A stretch of DNA of 64,000 bases from Rhodosporidiobolus odoratus (lineage: Eukaryota > Basidiomycota > Microbotryomycetes > Sporidiobolales > Sporidiobolaceae): assembly GCA_034387635.1 (NCBI GenBank), contig JAOANU010000015.1, forward strand, positions 372,001 to 436,000. Direction: 5' to 3'. The position numbers and the translations under genes are program-made. Shown here piece after piece: positions 59,945 to 64,000 of the stretch; within the stretch, counting starts at the first letter, position 1, and every line of letters begins with the position of its first letter. The notes under the pieces are model-generated. The model had not been told where the DNA came from and ran no database searches. It was given only the letters and a program-made list of their open reading frames with translations.

Positions 59945-60278
59945 CTGATCAAGCCATCCTCGCTACCCTTGTCTGCCCTCTGCTTGCCTGTTGCTTCCTT
60001 ACTACCACCCCTGCACATTCTACTCTACCCACCCTCACCCGCCTCATCCCACCACTAGACAAAATGGGTGAGTTGTCCCCCTCTTCCGCTCCTCTTGTCA
60101 CCCATTGTGCAGAGTGCTGACCCACACTGGTCCTGCGCTGTTGTCTGCTTCACTGCGCAAAAAGGTCGTTGTCCGGCTGGATGTTATCGCTGTTGCAAGA
60201 ACAAGCCCTACCCCAAGAATAGGTACAACCGCGGTGTCCCCAACCCCAACCCCAAGATCCGCATCTTCAACCTTGTAC
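59945..60278 (+). pseudogene. Partial copy of RPL10 (promoter, exon 1, intron 1, exon 2, part of exon 3)
   Basis: Matches the RPL10 region 53568-53878 in inverted orientation, at roughly 90 percent or more by eye. It keeps about 120 bp of leader, the ATG with its one-codon exon (60064), intron 1 with a roughly 20-bp insertion, the [12 protein letters not shown] exon and the start of the next exon. It differs by an added CCCAAC near 60243 and stops where the source enters an intron. Because introns and promoter are retained it arose by DNA copying, not retroposition. It cannot encode a full ribosomal protein. Confidence 0.88.
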
Positions 60279-61658
60279 ACTGCTAGACTTCGCTAGCTAG
60301 ACGCCCCCATATGTTAAGTCCCTTTCCATTTTCCTCATGTCCCACTTCATCTCTCCCCCTGGTCCTTCCTGTACTGGCATTTCTCATTCCCAGATCCTGT
60401 CACCACCCCGTTCGGAATATGTGGCTCGTATGACAAGATGATGGAAGAATGAGATGTTGAGTCATGCGGAGGACTTGTAGCTCGAGATGGTGGTCTCTTC
60501 TCTTTTCTTTAGCTTCAGCAACGAGGGTTTCATCACTGTTACCCTTGCTTCCGTTGCCCATCTCTGCTACTACAGCAAGTCTACCCTATCGCCCGCTGGA
60601 TCCGCGGCCTCCCTTTTGGCCGACGTCGCTGGCCCGAGCATACACCCAAGTTCCCCTCCTTTTTTTTGACCTTTTCTGGCAAGTCCGCTTATCGCTGTTA
60701 TACGTCTCTGTCTACAGGGTCACAGAGAGGCATAGCAGCGCTAGCTGCTAACTGGAGGAGTACTTCAGGGTGGACTATAGACTTGAGGAGTAGTTAAAGT
60801 TTGGTTTGAGAAGGTCAAAATCAATGGGACAGTTTTGTTCCTCCTTCTTTCCTGCTTTGCCTTTCTTTGTTCCTTGTTCTCCTACACTTCTTCGGGTTAT
60901 CTCTACCCTTGCCAAGTTGTTGCTATCCCTGAGTCATTGGTAGTACCATCATGCCTGGATGTGAGATAGTCTGCAGTACATACCTTTGCACCTCCCCTAT
61001 AACCCTGGCCTCCTTCCTTTCGTTCCTCTTCATTCATTATACCACGTGCCCAGGCGCCATCAATGATGTCAGTGTAGGCCCAGTATGTGCTAGCCAGTCA
61101 CCAACATAGTGGATTTCCCTGGCAGTTTTTGGAAACGCGCTGCAGATTCAGGACTGTCAGCAAACTAGGTTGTGGGAAGCAGACACTGGGGCACCGCTGC
61201 TAAAGCGAACTGACAGCTGTTTCTGCAGGGTAACTCTAGTCCCTTCGACAGGTTGACACTCAGCCTGGCGCATTCTGATTATGAACAAGCATACATAGAA
61301 AGTAGTCCTCTGGCAGTCTCTTCCTCAGGTCCTTGTGGAGCCAGGTCAGCTTGGTGCCTGATGATCTGGGTGGGAAGCCCTCCTACGCCAAGAGTGAGCT
61401 TGCCAGGAATGTCAAGGAGGCATCTCTGTGACCCCATCCAAATCTGTGGTGCCCCTCTTCCATGCAGCTCACTCAATATGCCTATGCCTACACATGCAAG
61501 GTCTATCTGTGTGTCATGTGCCATTCCAGGCATGCATAGCCCACTCCTTGACATGCAAAGACATCAGCTACTCAACATGAGAAGGTCAGATGTTTTCTTC
61601 ACATTTTCCTATTTGTGCTGGCTTTATGGGTCCGTCATTGTGCTCTGCTACTTGTGCT

Positions 61659-62597
61659 GAATATGTGCGCCGTCCATACACACGCATGTGATGCTGGCCC
61701 GGACTGCCACAGCACAGCAAGAGCAGAAGCTGCATCGCAAAGGAAAACCATAAACACCCAAGCGCAAATTGTTCTTGTAGACAGCTCTAGCACAAATCCT
61801 GGGCCTTATTCTCCATCGGCGTGTGTGACATCACACGAACATACAACTCGCCTTTTACTAGTCGTATCCGGTTGTCACGCACACATCGCCGTTTCAAAGC
61901 ACTCTTTGGGAACATCCAATCTTGAATTTTTTGCACCTCTCTCCGACCACAACTTGCCGCTTCATGTTCTCTCTTATGCTTCTTTCTTCACAGCACGGGG
62001 CTCGTCATGTTCGAGCTCATGAGCCTCTAACCGCGCTTTGGAAAAGTCCGTAATTGTTGGCCCGCTACTTTGTCAGGCCACCTCTTCGAGGCTCAAAGCG
62101 GTTTCTAGTCAGCTTGCTCTTGCCTGTTTTACTTCAATTGTTGGTTCTCCTCCTATCTCTTGGAGGACTGGTAGCTCGTAGACTCTAACGTTGTTCAAGT
62201 ATGGAACCATGTGTTTCCGGTGAAGCGGCAGACGAACAACCGCCGGACCAGGTTCAAGGGAAGCGACATGAAGTAGCTTGGAAGGCCTCGTGTGCTATCG
62301 AGGGGTTCAACCGCATGTTCCGACGTTCGTTGCTTGCTCTGACGCTCTCTACGTGAACGAGACAGCGAGTAATGCAATCCAGGGGAGGAAAACGCCCCTG
62401 AAAACCGAATCCCTTGTATCTCTACGGACTCCTTTCAGGCAGCCGTAACCTCGTGACCTCGAGTCTCGCCCGATTATAGCGCCAGTTCGACTCCTCACAG
62501 CCAGCTAGACAAGAGAGGGCCAATGTCAGCATCAAGCCGTGAAGCAGGTTTCCGGAAATCAAGATGGCCTTCTCGGACAGAGTTTTCGAGGACAAAA
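61659..62597 (-). repeat. Right arm of the inverted repeat (939 bp)
   Basis: Reverse complement of 57934-58872. Ends about 150 bp beyond the STT3 stop codon, in the STT3 3' flank. Confidence 0.9.
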
Positions 62598-62745
62598 CCA
62601 TTACCTATGCCGCAGGTGTTCTATTACCTGCTCGGGTAGTCCTCGTGAACGTGACTCGTGACAGCGAGCGTCTTCCACCTTGCAATCACGAGAGATACGG
62701 GGAATACTCTGAATTTTGCATTTTGGATCTATCTCTTTCGGCCCC

Positions 62746-64000
62746 TCATGTCGCCCTAACCTTGACCTTCTTCTTCCCCGCCAGCGAGCTCGCCACCGGA
62801 GTCTTGGTACGTTTCTTGCGTTTGCCCCCGCTGAAAGCATTGGCGGAACGGTGGTCCCTGCCGAAGTTGTCTTCGTTTTTGACAGAGTAGATGCGGACCT
62901 GCGACGCAAGAACAATGAGCACTGCGAAAAAGGACGCGAACCCGAAAGAAACGTACGATCCAGTTCTCAGAGGTGAAGGCTTCCTCTGCACGCAGGAGAA
63001 GGAAAGGGATTGATCAGCGAAAACAAAAAGGACCAGGCTGTGAAGAAATGAAACGCACCGAGCGTGTCAAGCTGAATAGGCACAGGCGGGATGACTTGGT
63101 TTCGAACGCGATCCTGAGCTGGCCCTCCGCCGTAGAGCTCGTTGAAGCTGCGAGGTCAACGACAATTCGTGAGACGAGGCTCGGTGGACAAGCGAGGAAA
63201 AGGGCGCACCGGTAATAACTCAGCTTGTACATCAAGCTGTTCTTCATCGTCTCACTCGCCTGGTCATCAACCCGATACTCTCCTCTCGAAGTAAAGTACT
63301 TCTGCTCCGTAACCTCTTCCGGCCAGATACCCTCCGAAATGCGTACCATCCATAAGAACTTGTTGATGTCGTCGCCGGAGAAACCGAGGAGACCGCCGAA
63401 GATGACGAGTACGTAGTCGACATCGTGCTTGCGGAGGATGGGGTAGGCGACTTCTTCCCGGACCGACATGATCTTACCGACCGTGGCGATGCTGCAGGGG
63501 CAATAGCAGAGTCAGCCAATCGGTGCGAGCCAGACAGAACGTGAGGGAGAGGACAACGTACTGTGTGTTGTTCCAAGTGTTGTTGTCGACCAGAGTGGTT
63601 CGGTTCGAGAAACCGGCAATCTGGTATCCATAATCCCACCAGCTCATAACCTTCGCATCCTCCTTCGTGTTCTGCCTAAGCCAGTAGTACGCCTCACGGA
63701 AGTCGTCGATAATGTTTTGCGAGCCATCGGGCGAGCGGGACGCGAGAACGACGGAAGGGGACGAGTATGCGGTCGAGGTCACCCAGGTGCAGTGGAGGAC
63801 GAAGAGGAACGAGAGGAAGGTGAAGGCGATAACAGGGATGGACCGCGCATCCATGCCAAAGATGCCGGTGCGGCTGCCCCTTGGCGATGCAGGCTTAAGG
63901 ACATAGGTGGAGGTGCCAGATCCCGTGGCGGGAGAAGCCGCCTTCTTGCCCTTCTTGCCTGCCGGAGTGCTTCCCTCAATGGCCGCTGCAGCGGCGTCAA
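62746..64000 (-). CDS. STT3: Oligosaccharyltransferase catalytic subunit STT3, C-terminal part
   Basis: Transfers the lipid-linked glycan to Asn in N-x-S/T sequons in the ER lumen. Only the C-terminal portion lies in the window; the N-terminal transmembrane part is beyond 64000. Visible are a hydrophobic segment ([19 protein letters not shown]), [20 protein letters not shown], the acceptor-binding [34 protein letters not shown], then [58 protein letters not shown], a last membrane-proximal exon ([18 protein letters not shown]), and a basic tail [15 protein letters not shown] ending at 62746. Introns at about 63495-63555, 63150-63215, 62990-63055 and others. An Ala/Gly/Lys-rich loop (63880-64000) just upstream looks lineage-specific. 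Confidence 0.95.

Larger units (their letters stand above)
57917..62613. mobile_element. 4.7-kb palindromic insertion with long inverted arms (type unknown)
   Basis: Positions 57934-58872 and 61659-62597 are inverted copies of each other: they pair with a constant coordinate sum of 120531, so there is no net indel over 939 bp, and the stretches I compared look identical. The outer 16-17 bases on each side (GCGGCATAGGT then TTTTGTCC) also match, with small differences. The 2.8-kb centre (about 58880-61652) is richer in A/T than the surroundings. It holds a partial RPL10 copy and no complete gene. The structure fits a foldback/long-TIR transposon with captured host DNA or an inverted segmental duplication. 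I see no transposase and no convincing target-site duplication. Confidence 0.7.

Noticed and set aside
61253..61660. Possible reverse-transcriptase fragment (DYEQAYIE)
   Set aside because: The resemblance to the copia DxKTAYL motif is limited to a few residues and no further pol motif follows on either strand.

Overview
The window reads as nuclear DNA of a GC-rich basidiomycete yeast, most likely a red yeast of the Rhodotorula/Rhodosporidium type (Sporidiobolales). Support: densely packed single-copy eukaryotic genes, many short (about 50-70 bp) GT-AG introns per gene, a DUF6534-like membrane protein typical of Basidiomycota, and S/P/A-rich disordered extensions on ordinary housekeeping proteins. 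The species assignment is inference from gene style; no rRNA or other marker lies in the window.

Layout: amidase (-, runs off the left edge), PRP5 RNA helicase (+), DHFR (+), a decayed Crypton-type tyrosine-recombinase transposon (-, about 8.7-12.5 kb), a HEATR6-like HEAT-repeat protein (-), a Gyp8/TBC1D20-like Rab GAP (+), mitochondrial ribosomal bL28m (-), ADE2 (+), a roughly 2,100-residue disordered protein of unknown function (-), EXO1 (-), an F-box/LRR-like protein (+), DAHP synthase (-), GPD1 (+), endonuclease V (-), a p24 cargo receptor (+), the FHA-RING ubiquitin ligase DMA1 (+), a PQ-loop protein of the Any1/SLC66A2 type (-), cytochrome c heme lyase (+), a DUF6534-like membrane protein (+), CBP3 (-), RPL10 (-), CNOT9/CAF40 (+), TPT1 (+), a 4.7-kb palindromic insertion (57.9-62.6 kb) and the C-terminal half of STT3 (-, runs off the right edge).

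The genes do not form a cluster. They are unrelated housekeeping functions (splicing, one-carbon/purine/aromatic synthesis, DNA repair, secretion, respiratory-chain biogenesis, translation) arranged as divergent and convergent pairs; several pairs share a promoter of only 140-350 bp.

The two places that depart from ordinary gene space are the most interesting. First, a Crypton copy keeps the recombinase motifs and a GCR1-type C-terminal domain but carries a frameshift and an in-frame stop; it is bracketed by a 12-bp direct repeat and a 12-bp palindrome. Second, between TPT1 and STT3 lies an insertion with two 939-bp inverted arms that look identical, around a 2.8-kb centre holding an intron-containing copy of the RPL10 promoter and 5' exons, whose source gene is about 6 kb away in the opposite orientation. 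RPL10 itself carries a 63-bp tandem duplication of its last codons and stop.
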